Made by a program: the position numbers and the translations under genes. Positions 12,281 through 23,840 of a stretch of 64,000 nucleotides of DNA are shown here, in pieces. The notes under the pieces were generated by a model, which ran no database searches, was not told the DNA's origin, and saw nothing but the letters and a program-made list of their open reading frames with translations. Origin of the DNA: Massospora cicadina (taxonomy: Eukaryota; Entomophthoromycota; Entomophthoromycetes; Entomophthorales; Entomophthoraceae); assembly GCA_022478985.1 (NCBI GenBank), contig JAKSZP010000134.1, forward strand, positions 1 through 64,000. The letters are read 5' to 3'. How positions within the stretch are numbered: position 1 is the stretch's first letter; each line of letters begins with the position of its first letter.

Positions 12281-12390
12281 ATGAGATATCCTAAATTAGA
12301 CCGCGCTTTGATGAGCTCTTACATTATAGATTTAGACAATCTGGACATAATTAAGTACCTGAAGAAATATGAGATTACTTTTAATACACA
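12281..12390 (+). pseudogene. Gag N-terminal fragment, element 4 (left of insertion)
   Basis: The open frame reads YIIDLDNLDIIKYLKKYEITF. This resembles the start of fungal Ty3/gypsy Gag, in which a hydrophobic-D/N-G/N segment is followed by a x-x-F/Y-L-x-x-Y-E helix. It ends at the E insertion point at 12391. The continuation is expected at 32915, where the same phase gives more gag-like sequence with a Y-x-x-x-x-W-x-x-L-x-x-x-L-L pattern. Confidence 0.45.
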
Positions 12391-12635
12391 TGTTAAAATC
12401 TTAAAGATGTTATCTTTCAGTATTATAGCTGGCTTCAACTTCATAGATTTCTGCACAGGTTCTTAATATGCACAATATTTAGTTGTTGATAAAGATGATA
12501 TGATACGTGGGTAATTGATACTAGTACAAAGACTAGTATCCTGCTATACTTTTCACAACCAAATATTTCTCCTGCTCAGGTTTCTCCTTGAACAGGTACA
12601 ACATTCCTTCAACCCGCAGTTGAAGGTATTAATAA
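12391..12635 (-). repeat. 3' LTR of E, piece 1 of 3
   Basis: It aligns with 31631-31875. Shared blocks are tgttaaa at the edge, 'tagatttctgcacaggttct', 'ttgttgataaa', 'aggtttctcctt' and 'cttcaaccc'. Similarity fades at about 12616-12635, where insertion F starts. Confidence 0.75.
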
Positions 12636-14624
12636 ACTTTCTAGATAACAAGGTGTCGTGGATGAGCCCATTAGTGGTGCTTCCTATCAATCCTGGACCA
12701 GTGGAATTAGTAAAAACAATAACCCCCACACCTGTGGCGGTACTGATGACCAGGAAATCATGGATGGGGGGAAAGAGTCCCTTTTATAGGGTTGAACGAG
12801 CTAAATAATTATTCTCCAACAGTGACGTCAAGAAAAATAGTTTTTGCCCCACCAATTTGGAGGATTTACTTAATGAGGGATTTGACACTGCTCAAAATTC
12901 ATATGAAATCCGACCCCGTTTTATACCTTCGGGTGGCCAGATAAATAGAATGTCAATAATTCCACAATGAGTGACTAAATTACAATAGCAAAAGCTTTAA
13001 AAGCTCAAATGCGCATATTACCAAACCAGGCAGACATCTAATTTTAAAAGCAACTTGAAGCCAAAATGTGAGGCACATCATAGGAGTGCCATCAAAATGA
13101 ACCCAATGTCAAGGAACATGTTATCAGATTTGCTAATCAATTTATCTCAACAGAAGCGTCTATGGCCCAGAACACAGAAGCAGGACCTAGCACAAATCCC
13201 CTGAACATTCAGGTTAAGGGGTAACTTATGCAGAAAGGAGCTTATACATACATGAATTAACACAAATGAGTAAAGATGCTAATACAGCAGTCAGACGCCG
13301 TTTGATTAGGGGATTTTGAAAATCATCAATATCAAAACCTTAAATTTCCCTATATTTTACAATATCCCATTTATTTATATCTTATAATTTTCCTAAGTAT
13401 TTAAGGGTATTACTTTTTATTCCAATTAAAAACCTTTTTACAGAATCTTGAGTTTATCCTTCTTGTTTTAACTTGTGTTGTATCAAGTTTTTAATTGCCA
13501 GCATCCAGTTTGGCATTGATTAATCTGAAGTAATATCCATTGTTAGACATTTGCCCTCTCAGCTGTAGAGGAAGCATGTCTTGGGTCAAAATCAGCCGAA
13601 ATGGTGAAATGTCAGCCATTTACAAGTTTGCAATAAACCTAAAAGCGATTTAAATAATAATAATGATGTTAATGACCAAAAGGCCCTGGGCAATTTTGGT
13701 GGAACCCTGAAAATTGGGGTAACACAATTTCAAATAATACTCAGGCAACAACAAAAAATTGAGCAGTCAGATTACTCCAATCATTCAGCGGACCCTGGAG
13801 TTCCCAATGTAAGGTACACCCCCAGCCACAACCAGGTCCTTCCAAGCACCTATGCGGGGACCACCCCCTTTTTTAGGCTTGGAAGGGTCCACCAAGGTGC
13901 AACAAATTTCTTGAACAGGGATTTGCTGAAGTTTAATAAATCATCACCTTATTGGTACATTTTGGCCAATAACAATTCCTCTACCATCATTCAATCAGGA
14001 TGAAGTGAGTATCTCAAGCTTTGATAGGCTGCTCCCATATTTCCTAATTCAGACTAGGCTAAACTATTCCAAACCTATCCTTGAATTAGCCTTGACCCTC
14101 AAAACAGTTTAAATACTGAATGGTCAGATGTTGAGGGGGGGTCGTTTATTTCCCTTTATTGTGCTCCTAATAAAGTTCTATATAAACCCAGTTTTATAAG
14201 AGCTTTATGTTTATTCTATTTACAAACTTTTGTTGAATCCAGCAGGCGTTAAGCACCAGTGAGCAAGAATCAGCTGGGTTCCTACAACCATTAACCAGTC
14301 TGGCACTGACCTGTTTTGAAGAAGGCACCTTGTCAAAGATACCATTGGTGCTGATAACGCCAAGTTAAAAGGGTGGAAAGGTTCCCATTAAGTCACGAAG
14401 GGCAACTTACATCAACAATATCAAGAAGTGTCAAGAAGTTTTCCAAGAGAGTAACAAGATAACTAAGCGGTTGACGCATTAAGGTTAGCATCTGAGGAGA
14501 GTTTGCTAGGAGAGAGAAATTATGGTGATAGCAAAGGTTGTCTGGTGCTTAGTCTTCGCGGAGTAGATCCCCTGAGCAGAGAAACAGCCTCTAAAGTTAA
14601 GCAAGCCAAGGTTGTCATGCTGTA
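12636..14624. mobile_element. Unresolved 2-kb insertion F in the LTR of E
   Basis: The intact copy of the E LTR is continuous across the place where this copy carries about 2 kb of extra DNA, so F is an insertion, or less likely a deletion in the other copy. The left third has a coding-like plus-strand frame (from about 12650, with SWMSPLVVLPINPG and, after stops, NLEDLLNEGFDTAQNSYEIRPRF) that I cannot assign. The middle is AT-rich. A TATA-like tctatataaaccc lies at about 14175. Neither terminal repeats nor a TSD could be fixed, so its class is unknown. Confidence 0.5.
14129..14290 (+). repeat. Possible short LTR inside F
   Basis: The segment begins TGTTGAGGGGGGG, has a TATAAACCC box about 50 bp in, and ends near CCTACAACCA. 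That is the layout of a short LTR with TG/CA ends. No second copy was found with confidence, so this is only a candidate. Confidence 0.2.
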
Positions 14625-15531
14625 TTTAGGGAATTCCTAACCCTTCAACTTCTCCTCTAGATTTGGCAACTTTTGGATGGCAACAGAACATAACCTACTG
14701 AAAGTAGATTCAGCGGTTATTAAACAAACTTCTATCTTTGAGAATTAATTACTAATTTTGAATTAGAGTGTCTCTCTTTTGACTTATCCAGCAATGATAG
14801 TTCAGTGGCCTTCTTGGTTATACTTCTATCCCTTCCTTTCTTAATGCAGGAGCTGCGGAAAACTTTGATGGTAATATCTACCCAAAAGGATGTCTGACTT
14901 CGCAACTCTAACTTCAAGAGTAATAAAAAATCAACAAATGTATACTATAATAAATATTTGTGTACTAAGTGTCTGTTTTATTTTTTTAGTTAACAAAGAT
15001 ATATAGTGGATTTGGCGCCCAACTCTTCTATTGGCGCCTCAATTGGAAATGGCAGCCTTGACTGCTGAGTTAACCATTTATGAATTGATTTAACAATAAA
15101 TGACGCTTCTTCTCATTCATCCACCTAGTCAATATCCACCGCTTACTAGATAACAATCTGTTATGGGTTGTATTTAAAGTATCATGTCCCAACGCCATCA
15201 TCCTACCCAGCGGAGTAACCCCATTAAGCTAACAACCTGCTTAGGTAATGAAAACCTTTACTAATTATCATTAGGTCGCATTGTCTAAAAAAACTGCCGG
15301 TTTCTGACACCAAAAGCGTTGTCAACGTCCAGAAACAACTCAATATACCTTAGACGTTAGGTGACAAACCCCAAATGACTCCTATAAGTTAATTAAATTA
15401 CAATACTAAAATTGACAACCTAATCACTTGTTATTGTCAGGGATCTCCCCAATAAAAAATTAGCAATCTAGTAGATCAAATCCTACGGATTATTTATGTT
15501 TGTTAAGTCTAATTTTACTGAACAAAGTTAT
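14625..15531 (-). repeat. 3' LTR of E, piece 2 of 3
   Basis: It aligns closely with 31895-32796, for example 'aaaaggatgtctgacttcgc', 'atttggcgcccaactcttct', 'caacgccatcatcctaccca' and 'accaaaagcgttgtcaacgt'. This is the best conserved part of the two LTR copies. It stops at the TSD of element D. Confidence 0.9.
15521..15531. repeat. TSD of element D, left copy
   Basis: aacaaagttat here corresponds to aacaatagttat at 28586-28597, with one base missing. The uninterrupted LTR copy has aacaatagttat once, at 32787-32798, which confirms a target-site duplication. Confidence 0.8.
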
Positions 15532-15600
15532 ATTTTATTTAGATTTAAATTCATTTGAGGTACACTGACCATGTGATGGACATTACCAAAACGAAAACTT
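15532..15600 (-). repeat. LINE-type 3' tail of element D
   Basis: Read on the minus strand, TTGGTAATGTCCATCACATGG followed by a short spacer and AATAAAAT matches the 3' ends of LINEs A (15853), B (18655) and C (53143). There is no long poly(A). Confidence 0.65.
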
Positions 15601-15837
15601 AAAACTAATCAAACCAAACAACTTGAACAACAACCCAAAATGAGCAGTGAGACACACAAAATGAGAACACAAACAACCAGGCAGTACAGCGGCGAGCCGC
15701 TTATCCCACCATGGCGGAAGAGGAAGGGGTTCAGAGGGCTCATCCACGGGTTCCTCATCGTACAAAGCAGGCCAAGGCAGAGTGAAAGGGGTGAGGGGTT
15801 ATCAGTGATATGCAGGGCGAGTTTGCAGAGGTTTTTT
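15601..15837 (-). pseudogene. Element D, last coding part and 3' region
   Basis: Downstream of the LINE A insertion, the frame that ends ...IYADNFSTR at 26431 continues across a single copy of the TSD for about 12 codons and then stops. The rest has open frames in two phases with no known motif (for example PSEPLPLPPWW on the minus strand). It joins the LINE-type tail. Confidence 0.45.
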
Positions 15838-15852
15838 TCTTGTAGAAAAGTT
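15838..15852. repeat. TSD of LINE A, left copy
   Basis: The 15-bp sequence tcttgtagaaaagtt is perfectly repeated at 26416-26430. Confidence 0.9.
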
Positions 15853-16054
15853 CCATTTATTCAGGGAAGGTTGACCAGGGGACAAGCACTTCCAATATAG
15901 TGAGAAAACTAATGAAATTCGACAATTAAAGACACCCCAGAGGGTTCAAGGCCCCTCTTGTTGTCTCCAGGATCACCAAGATTAGGACGGTAGGGAAGGG
16001 GAGTTATTCTGGCTTATTCTTGGATGCAACATGTGTGAAGGAAAGGATCAACTT
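15853..16054 (-). other. 3' UTR of LINE A
   Basis: Non-coding 3' segment alignable with the 3' segments of LINE B (18655-18790) and LINE C (53143-53420), including 'acaccccagag' on the plus strand. It ends in an AATAAA-like motif rather than a poly(A) run. Confidence 0.6.
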
Positions 16055-16694
16055 TTAGGAACCATATGGGGAACCATGTGTTGATTGTCCTTCTGTTATG
16101 GGGGTCATATGTCCAAACAGCCATGCTTGAAAATGTTCCAATGTATGGCTATGGAAGCGATGAATGGCTTCTTGGATTGTTGGCGCTGCTCCTGTGAACG
16201 ATTCCAGTACCATTGTATGTATCGTGCATAGTGCTATTGCTACTATTAACGCCCTGAGAGATGGGTGGATAGGAGAGTCCATGTTTATAGAGAATATGTT
16301 CCTTGCTAGGCTGAATGGATGTCCACTTTCTTGGCGGAATAGACACATGGCCTCTTTCCATACAGCCACTGATGTTGGGCATTATTCTAAATGGTGGGCT
16401 AAGCTTCCATACTGACCACATATTGTACATGTGGAGTGAGTAACATTTTACCGTTCTGCTGTGCGGTATACTCTCCTCATGCATCTCCATACATGTGCTC
16501 TTATCCTGAGTTGGAGTAGAGGGTGATGTGTGTATCTCCATACTATTCTTTGAGTCTCCAGGTTGTAGGGTATGTCCATATGGTCCAAGTAATCTATCCT
16601 GGCTATGGTACTTGGGCTTTTGCTTATTATATTGTCTGTGACTATTTGGCCATTGATCTCCTGTCTGTGAGTTAGCCTGGGCGTCCTCAGTCAC
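16055..16694 (-). pseudogene. LINE A ORF2 C-terminus with zf-RVT-like motif
   Basis: Pieces in two frames read C-T-I-C-G-Q-Y-G, then H, then a stop where LINE B has KKCP, then VAVWKEAMCLFRQESGHPFS, and end EHFQAWLFGHM. This matches the C-x2-C-x7-H-x4-C-x6-W block seen in LINEs B and C, which resembles the zinc-binding domain (zf-RVT) found after the RT in many LINE ORF2 proteins. It is broken by stops and frameshifts. Confidence 0.65.
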
Positions 16695-16749
16695 TGGTTT
16701 GGCCGTTTATGTGAATCTGCCATGTCACTCTTCTCATGGCTAGGAGTAT

Positions 16750-18280
16750 TCATTTGAAATGTGCAGGAGTGCCGTGTGGTCCTGCAGCTGTGGTGCGGGA
16801 TGCCAGATATTTGATTAATGTGTTTGGGTGATCTAGTTTTTGTAATTGGAGTGCACATGTGAAGTTGTATTTTGCTGTTCTGGCCCAGTGTGTATCTGGA
16901 AGATCTGGGCTAGTCACCTGAGCTAACCAGGATCCCAGTATTTGGGTCTCTTGTTCTACGTAATTAGTAAGCCCCATACCTCCATTCCTTCTAGAGCCAA
17001 ATAGGGTTTAGAGGCATACAGGGGGGTTGTGGTTGGACCATAGCCATCCTTGTAATAGGGCTTGGATTGTGTTAAATAAAGATGGTAATAAAGCGATTGC
17101 ATGGGCCGTGAACCATATGATTGATAGAATCATAGAGTTGGCTACCGTGACACTTCCTGTTAGACCTGTTTGGTGTCCATGTAAGGAGGCAATGTGTTTT
17201 GTTATTTTTGTCTAATAATTGATTTTCCATCATGGAGTTAGCGTAACCTCCTTCCTCCAACCATACTCCCAAGTGACGAACAGGGCCAGCTGTTGGCTTG
17301 GTGATGAATGGAAGTTTCAGTGAGGTTGTTGCTAATTTTCGCCTCCTATGTCTGGTCAGGAATCCTGATTTTGTATTAGCTTGTTGGCCCTGTGTAGATG
17401 GCGTCCACAGGGTCTGATATTTCCCCAGGAGTATAATTTCCGTTTTCTCAGTGTTAAGTGATGTGTTACTTATGGATGAATAGTCTTGTATTATCTTCTT
17501 AATTCTGCAAGCGTCCTGATTGTTGGATACGCCCACCACACAATCATCAGCAAAGGCCATCATTTTGACGGTGGTTGGCCCTTGACGTTGATTCCCTTGA
17601 GAAGTGTGTTTGTATTTCATATTAGGGGGTTTAAGATAAAGTTGTAGAGTAGAGGGCTTAAGGGGTCTTCTTGTTTTAGTCCTCTCTGTGGGATAACTGG
17701 GTTGGTTAAGAAGCCTGCTCCCCATACAGCCATGGTTGCAGACTCTGTAAACAGCATTACCCATTTTATAAATCTATTGAGAAGCTTAAATTTTTGAAGT
17801 CAGGCCCTGAGATAGGTCCAGTTCACCCTGTCATATGTCTTTTGTTGGTCTAAAAAGACAAGTGCTCCAGAGGTTTTGGACTGGAAGACATTTGCAACTG
17901 TGTGTATGTTATCCCATATGATTCTTGTTGGAACAAATCCATATTGTGATGGGGATATCGCATCAGTTGCAATTTTTTCCTAGTCGTTTGGCCATAATTT
18001 TTGTGAAAATTTTTGTATCTGTGTTGGTTAGGGAAATTGGGCGCCAGTTGGATAGGTCTAATCTGTCTCCTTTCTTGAATAAAGAGACCATGTAGGCTTC
18101 TTTGCCTCCAGGTAGGAGGCATGTTTCCATAATACACTTGTTCATTGAAGCTAGAAGAATGTTAGAGACGTTAATAAAATATCTTAAATAAAATTCATAG
18201 GGAATCCCATCAGGTCCAGGGCATTTCCCTCTTGGTGCACCGCGTACTACTTCCCATAATTCCTCACGTGATATTAGGTT
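16750..18280 (-). pseudogene. LINE A ORF2 reverse transcriptase
   Basis: Fragments in several frames cover the RT. KKGDRLDLSNWRPISLTN (fingers) is in the frame ending near 17963. A QEDPLSPLLYNF block lies at about 17640-17690, and MMAFADDCVVGVSNNQDA at about 17520-17570 with an intact F-A-D-D catalytic box. The thumb and connection follow to 16750. The enzyme would copy LINE RNA by target-primed reverse transcription. At least three frameshifts and several stops separate the blocks. Confidence 0.8.
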
Positions 18281-18633
18281 ATTAAATTGTTATTTTGGAC
18301 CGCGATGTTTATATGTGTGCTTCTAAGGAATTTTTCAATTTTTTTGGTTCAACCAGCTCAGATTTATACAATTTCATATAAAACCTGTGCATTTTGGTCA
18401 CGACTTCTTTGTGTGTTTCTGCTATGGATCTATCTGGTTGGCAGACCTGTGTACAATCTATCATATTTTTCTGGGCGTGGAATTGGCAGAAAAAGTAGTT
18501 TGAGCAAGTTTCTCTGTCTCTTATGTTTTTGCCTTTATATTGGACTCCAACTTGGTGTTGGTGTTCGCGGATCAGGGTGTTTAGCTGAGCAGAAACCTCC
18601 GCCCATTTGTGACCCCAAACATGGCTGTATCAT
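18281..18633 (-). pseudogene. LINE A ORF2 segment between endonuclease and RT, right part before LINE B
   Basis: This segment matches LINE C at about 55550-55890 (shared features: CTQVC, FFCQFH, and a block ending in WAEI-like residues). It is the linker of ORF2 between the endonuclease and the RT. It stops at the TSD of LINE B. Confidence 0.6.
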
Positions 18634-18654
18634 GTTTTTGTTACGTTGTTTTCT
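18634..18654. repeat. TSD of LINE B, left copy
   Basis: A 21-bp sequence starting gtttttgttacg and ending gttgttttct is perfectly repeated at 23930-23950. Confidence 0.95.
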
Positions 18655-18791
18655 TTAATTTTAATTTATTGTGGGAAGGCCAACCATGGGATGGACACTT
18701 CCAAATGTTGACCTGAAAGAAATGAAACTTAGTAACAGGGAAGGCACCCCAGAGAAGCGATGCTATCTCTTGTTGCCAGAGGGAATGCCAC
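18655..18791 (-). other. 3' UTR of LINE B
   Basis: Contains the family tail TGTCCATCCCATGG, then CTTCCCACAATAAATT in the minus direction. It is alignable with the tails of LINEs A and C and element D. No poly(A) run is present. Confidence 0.65.
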
Positions 18792-19325
18792 TTATGGGGA
18801 GGGGGAGGGAACGTGTGAAGGGGCCGTAGCCTCAATTGAACACGTGTGGAGGAAGGGGTCTGATTTGATGAACCAAACTGGGAACCAGGAGGAGACCAGC
18901 TGATGGCAATGCAGTGGGAGGTATCCAAACATCCAAGCTTGAAAATGGTCCAAATGAGACCGGAATCTGTGGACAGCTTCTGAGAGGGTGGGGGTGGAGC
19001 CTACGATGCCATCTAAGACAATCGTGTGGATGGTCCACATGGCGATTGCAACCACCAAAGCATGGAGGGAGGGTGGAAGAGAGGAGGCCATTGATAGAGC
19101 AAACATATCTCTTGACAGGCTGAAGGGATGCGTTTGATCCTGGCCCAACAGACGTTGAACTTCGCGCCATATCACTTTAGAGGTAGGGCATTTCTTCAGG
19201 CGGTGGAACAGAGTTCCATACTGGCCACACACGACACAGGATGAGTGTAAAGCGTTAGAGCGCTCAGCTGTATGATACACCCACCTCAGGCAGCGCCACA
19301 CATGGGAACGGATTTGAGGCTGCAA
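18792..19325 (-). pseudogene. LINE B ORF2 C-terminal domain with zf-RVT-like zinc motif
   Basis: A 177-codon open frame contains SCVVCGQYGTLFHRLKKCP followed by SKVIW, i.e. C-x2-C-x7-H-x4-C with a downstream Trp, the pattern of zf-RVT. The frame continues through SLHALVVAIAMWTIHTIVLD and VHRFRSHLDHFQAWMFGYLP, which is conserved in LINEs A and C. It is separated from the RT frame by a short disrupted interval (19326-19498). In such LINEs this region is thought to help bind RNA or target DNA; that role is family inference. Confidence 0.75.
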
Positions 19326-19498
19326 CAGAGGATGGTGTGCGTATTTCCAGATAGTTTTTGGGTCTCAATGGAGTATGAGATGTCCATCATGTCCAGGTAG
19401 TTCACCCTGGATAGGACATGGGGTCGTGTGGGGATCACGCCATCTTGGATGGGTAGCCCCTGTACCTCTTGTGTGAACTGAGGAGAGGGGCAGCCTCT

Positions 19499-21079
19499 TC
19501 AGGTTGTATGTCCGCTAATATGAATTTTCCACTCAGCACTCCGCACGGAGAGGAGTATTCGTTTGTAGTGGGTTTTGGTGCCGTGAGGGCCTGTGGCCGA
19601 TGGGTGTGAAGCCAGGTATTTCATCAGGGAGTGGGGGTTCGATGGATTGTTGAGGCCCAAGGCGCGGGAGAAGTAGGAGTGGGCCGCGCGGGACCAGTGT
19701 TGGGAGGGGAGCATAGGGGCGGTGACAGCCGCTATCCAGGTATCCAAGATCTTGGCAGCATGGGCTCTGAAGTCGAGCAGACCCATGTCACCATGATGAT
19801 AAGGGCCAAACATGACCTCTAGCTGTACTGGTGGAGGGCAGCATGACCAAAGCCATCCTTGCAGCAGGGCATACAAGGATTTGAAGAAGCTTGGGGAGAA
19901 GGGGATGGCGTGGGCTCCAAACCAGACTTTGGAGAGGATCATAGAGTTTTCTAAAATAACCCTGCCAGTAAGGGAAGTAGGGTGGGCTCTGAGGGAGGCG
20001 ATGCGCTTCATCACGTTATCTAGAATATGACTCTCCATCACTGCTGATGCGTATCCGCCTGCCTCCACCCACACGTCCAGATGGTGGACCGGCCCTATGG
20101 TAGGGCGTGGCACGAAGGGGAGCACCAGTGGGGCGGTGTGGGTTGAGCTGGGAGGGCGAGGACGTGTGCGAGCAGATGGGCCAGGCTGGGAACTAGTTGC
20201 TGGGGCCCAGCAGTTCTGAGACTGACCAAGGAGGATGATTTCAGTTTTGGAAGCGTTCAGTGCCGCGTTACTTGCCTGGGAATACTCCTGGATGAGAGCT
20301 TCAAGTGCGCGTGCATCTTGATTATTAGACACCCTGACCACACAATCATCTTCAAACGCCATCATCTTGACTGGGGCTTGGCCTGGCACATGGACCCCAG
20401 TGAGTTGGGCATTCACATTTCGAAGTAGTGGGTCAAGGCTGAAGTTGTATAACAGTGGGCTAAAGGGGTCCCCTTGTCGCAAGCCCCTTTGAGGGCGGAC
20501 TACTTCCGTTAGGAAGCCAGGGCCACATATTGCCATTGTTGCAGATTCCGTGAGCAGCATCACCCAATTGATGAAGCGGGGGGGTAGGCGGAATTGATGG
20601 AGGCAGGCCCTAAGGTATTCCCAGTTTACTCTATCATAGGTCTTCTGTTGGTCCAAGAGTACAAGTGCCCCAAAAGCTGTGGATTGACATACATTAGCCA
20701 CAGAGTGCACGTTATCCCAAATCGACCTTCTGGGTATGAAGCCAAATTGTTCTGGGGAGATGGTGGCAGATGCTACAATCCTTGAAACGGTTAGCCATGA
20801 TTTTTTTAAAATTTTAGTATCCATGTTAGTTAAAGAAATAGGGCGCCAGTTGGCTAAGTCTAGCTTATCCCCTTTCTTGAAGAGTGTGACGGTAAAGGCC
20901 TCATGTCCTCCTGGTAGGAGGCGCGTTTCCAACAGGCTCTGGTTAAGTGAGGCGAGCAGCAGTGGGGATACATACTTGAAGTACTTTTTGTAGAATTCAT
21001 ATGGAATGCCATCAGGGATGGGGCATTTCTGATTTGGTGCACCACAGACGGCGGACCAGAGTTTGTTCAGAGTAATCAA
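19499..21079 (-). pseudogene. LINE B ORF2 reverse transcriptase
   Basis: A 526-codon frame covers nearly the whole RT. PDGIPYEFYK is near residue 23, LFKKGDKLDLANWRPISLTN near 67, QFGFIPRRSIWDNVHSVANV near 110, VLLDQQKTYDRVNWEYLR near 139, RGLRQGDPFSPLLYNF near 196, and the catalytic box at residues 242-245 (20345-20356). That box reads F-E-D-D where LINEs A and C have F-A-D-D, so the Ala next to the catalytic Asp pair is replaced by Glu, which would probably impair activity. The frame opens just downstream of a stop, so the first Met is not a real start; coding continues upstream as linker and endonuclease. Confidence 0.9.
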
Positions 21080-21085
21080 AATTCA

Positions 21086-21700
21086 TTATTTCTGGGCATT
21101 AAGAAATGGTGCAGATGTGGGCTCAGTCGAGAAATTCCACCACTTCAGCTGGCTGAATTGAATCAGATTGGTATAACTTGGAGTAATACTTCTGTGTTTC
21201 AATTGCCACTTCAGCTGGCGTATCCGCGATGGAATCATCCAATCTTCACACCTGTGTGCAGGCCACGCTCTGGCGTGGTGCGAAATTTTTTTAAAAAAAT
21301 ATGTGGTGCACTTGTCACCCTTTGTGATGCGTTTGGCCCTGTATTGAACAAAAACCCAATGTTTGTGTTGCCTTTTGAGCACGTTGAGGTGGGCGGCTGC
21401 CTCCACCCACTTCCAGCCCCATGCAGGGCTGTATCCTGTAGCCGAGATGTTGGACTCCAGGTGCGCCAACTCTGACTGAGCGCGCGAAATGACAGCCGAT
21501 GTGGCTCATGAGCGTCTGGAGGAGAGGTGGCAAGAGTGGCGGATGGTATTCTCTTTGAAGATTGCCCATGTGGAGATGGGGTCCGCGCAAAAGAGGTGCC
21601 ACAAACTCTTTTGCCAAAGTTGCTGATTCTACCCAAGTGGAAAATCCTGAAGATGCAAGTTTGGGAAGGCGGAGTTTGCACCAACATGGGGCCTTAGCCA
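21086..21700 (-). pseudogene. LINE B ORF2 linker between endonuclease and RT
   Basis: Overlapping frames carry LAHLESNISATGYSPAWGWK and RITKGDKCTTYFFKKIS. The G-D-K-x-T/S-x-Y-F-F segment is typical of the stretch ahead of the RT fingers in LINE ORF2 proteins. At least one frameshift separates it from the endonuclease and a stop separates it from the RT frame. Confidence 0.7.
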
Positions 21701-22410
21701 CTGTGACAGGTAGGTGGTAGGTTATTGAGACCAGCTGGTGGTTGGAGAATTCAATTTTTGTTGTTTGGAAGTTGGAAATGTGAGGTTGGAATTTCGCCGG
21801 CATAAGGATAAGGTCAATGCGGGACATGGACCCTGATTGGCCATTGTGGACGTGGGGGCGCGTCATGTTTTTGAGAAGCAGGGCATGCTGCGGCAGCGCA
21901 TCCATTAACTCAAGGGTGGCCTTTAGGATGCACAGTTCTACGTGACTCTGGGGCCGTGGGAGGAGGAAGGCCATTGGTCTGTTGGTGTGTTTAGCCAACA
22001 GTTCATGTCGCCAACTTCAAAAGGGTCTGGGGGTAGCGGGAGGGATTTGACTGATGAGAAAAATTCCTGACGCTCTCATGCACTGTTTGGGGCATAGATG
22101 TTGATGATAGCATGTACCACATTGGCCTACAAGAAAGTGACAATGAGGACTCAGCCATTGAGAAAGGTTTCTGACAATAAAAATTTGAAGAAGTTGTTTC
22201 TCTGAACTAGCACCCCACAGTGCTCTGACCAAAAGGATAGGGATGGGAGGAGCATGGTTTTCCAAGCCTCCTCGGAACCTCATGGACAGCGGGACTCCTG
22301 GATGGCCAGGATATCCATGGGTAAATTTTGTTGTAAAAAACTCAGCTTCCTACCCTGGGATGGCGAGGCTTTGAGTCTGGCGATATTCAAAATCCCTAAA
22401 GTGAAGGTTT
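21701..22410 (-). pseudogene. LINE B ORF2 AP-type endonuclease
   Basis: Minus-strand fragments read LGILNIARLKA, then MDILAIQESRCP (the Glu of the I-Q-E metal site), then IYAPNS, then VGDMNCWLN (G-D-x-N motif, about 21991-22016), and near the end FSNHQLVSITY. This is the exonuclease/endonuclease/phosphatase fold that nicks target DNA to start insertion. The final S-D-H motif reads S-N-H, a lost catalytic Asp. Frameshifts separate the blocks. Confidence 0.8.
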
Positions 22411-22423
22411 CCCCCATCACACC

Positions 22424-23840
22424 TTAGGTGCGAGGGGGTGGGCACCTGGGCTCACTCACCTCCTCTAGATCCCTGTGGGCCTTCACGGCAGTGTGGGTGT
22501 TTGCAGCAATGCTATCGGTAGTTTTGTTGATTTTAGCAGAAATATTTGCGTTGGCTTTTGCCTTCACTTTTTGTTTCCCTTGACGTTGGACAATTTTTTT
22601 GCGGTGCAGATGAGTTTGGTACACCATCGAGCGGGGCAAAATTTTTTTTTCAGGTAGGTTGAAGGCCAAGTCATTTTTGACCAGAGCTTGGTTGCAAAGA
22701 TTGGGAGAATTTGAGTCACCCATTGGATCCTCAGATCGGGTGGTCCAATCAGCTTGGGCATCCCAATCTGATTGGTTGAGGGATTCCCAAGTTGCTTCCA
22801 CCATGAAGATTTCAATGTCCTCCTGGCATTGGGAGTGTGGGATAGTGGTGGTGGCTTTGGCCGCTTCCTTAGCCGCGGCCCTGTGGGCCTGCTTGGCCTT
22901 CTTCCGCTCATGTGGGGAGATAAGCTTTAACATTAGGTAGCAGCCTTGTGCTCCCCATGGTAAAGCCTCTTTGGTGCTTACAGTTGGCTCATAGTGCGCC
23001 TCTCCGCTGGCCATGGCCGCCGAGGGGTGCTCTTGGAATGTGACGCCCTCCTTGGTGGGGCATGCATGCACCTTATGGCTGAATGTGTCACAGTGGGTGC
23101 AGATGGGGGGCGCGCTGTCCACGGTCACCTGGAAAGGGTGGGTGGTATGCCCTTCAATATTAATAAAAGTGGAGTGCAGGATCTGGGTTAGGTCCTTCAC
23201 AATCTCCTCAGTTAGGGTCAGAACTGCGATGGCTTTGCCAGTGCACAGATGTGGCATCAGCATAAAGAATTGCATTTCAAAAGATTGTATTTCACTGTAA
23301 ACGGCAAGACCATCCTTCAGGTGTTGCTCTAAATGTCACGTTTTACCGTAGTAGGCAAAAAGTCAAACGTGAGGAAAATTTGATTGGGTTTCGTCCATCT
23401 GGTGCATTTGGTTTTGATGACCCATTGCCCTTAGGGGAGGTCAATCACTATGCACACCGCAGCAGCCTTGTCTGCTGCCTCTTTGTTTTTGAAACCTAGG
23501 TCCAGTCAACCACGTGACATGGAGTGAGGTGCAACGTACACCGTGGTCAGGAAAAAGGTGTGCACATCCCCACAAAATTTTTCCCATAAAGCCATTTGTT
23601 GGATGTCCAGAAACACGCGGACTCCATATTCCACCAATGAAAGTAGCTGGGAGTGTGGCGTGTTGATGTACTGGTTGCATTGTGCTTGCCATGTGAGGAT
23701 TTCTGGGGAAATAGTGACTGCTGGTTTTTTGAAATTTTCTTCTATTCTGCCAGTTTCTCCGGGGCGTTTTCAAATGTTGGAGGCCGCGGGCCTTCCACCT
23801 GCTCCTCTTACCTTACTTGCCCAACTGCTCCCTGACATGG
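22424..23840 (-). pseudogene. LINE B ORF1, gag-like protein with CCHC knuckle
   Basis: ORF1 starts near 23836 (MSGSSWASKVRGAG, matching the N-termini of A and C). After stops and frameshifts it continues through GWLDLGFKNKEAADKAAAV, an RRM-like or ORF1-core block. The long frame 23275-22424 holds CTHCDTFSHKVHAC, a perfect C-x2-C-x4-H-x4-C zinc knuckle, and then a Lys/Ala-rich basic tail. ORF1 proteins coat LINE RNA. ORF1 ends at 22424, just upstream of the endonuclease start near 22410. Confidence 0.8.

Noticed and set aside
12515..12808. 97-codon open frame across the E LTR and insertion F
   Set aside because: It spans an insertion junction, so the frame is chimeric; only the part after about 12636 could be meaningful.
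16149..16694. 181-codon minus-strand frame as an independent gene
   Set aside because: It is one frame of the frameshifted LINE A ORF2 C-terminus; the matching residues of LINEs B and C switch between this frame and a neighbouring one.
21315..21998. 227-codon minus-strand frame as an intact endonuclease
   Set aside because: It holds only part of the endonuclease and changes phase relative to the G-D-x-N and S-N-H blocks, so the enzyme is split by frameshifts.
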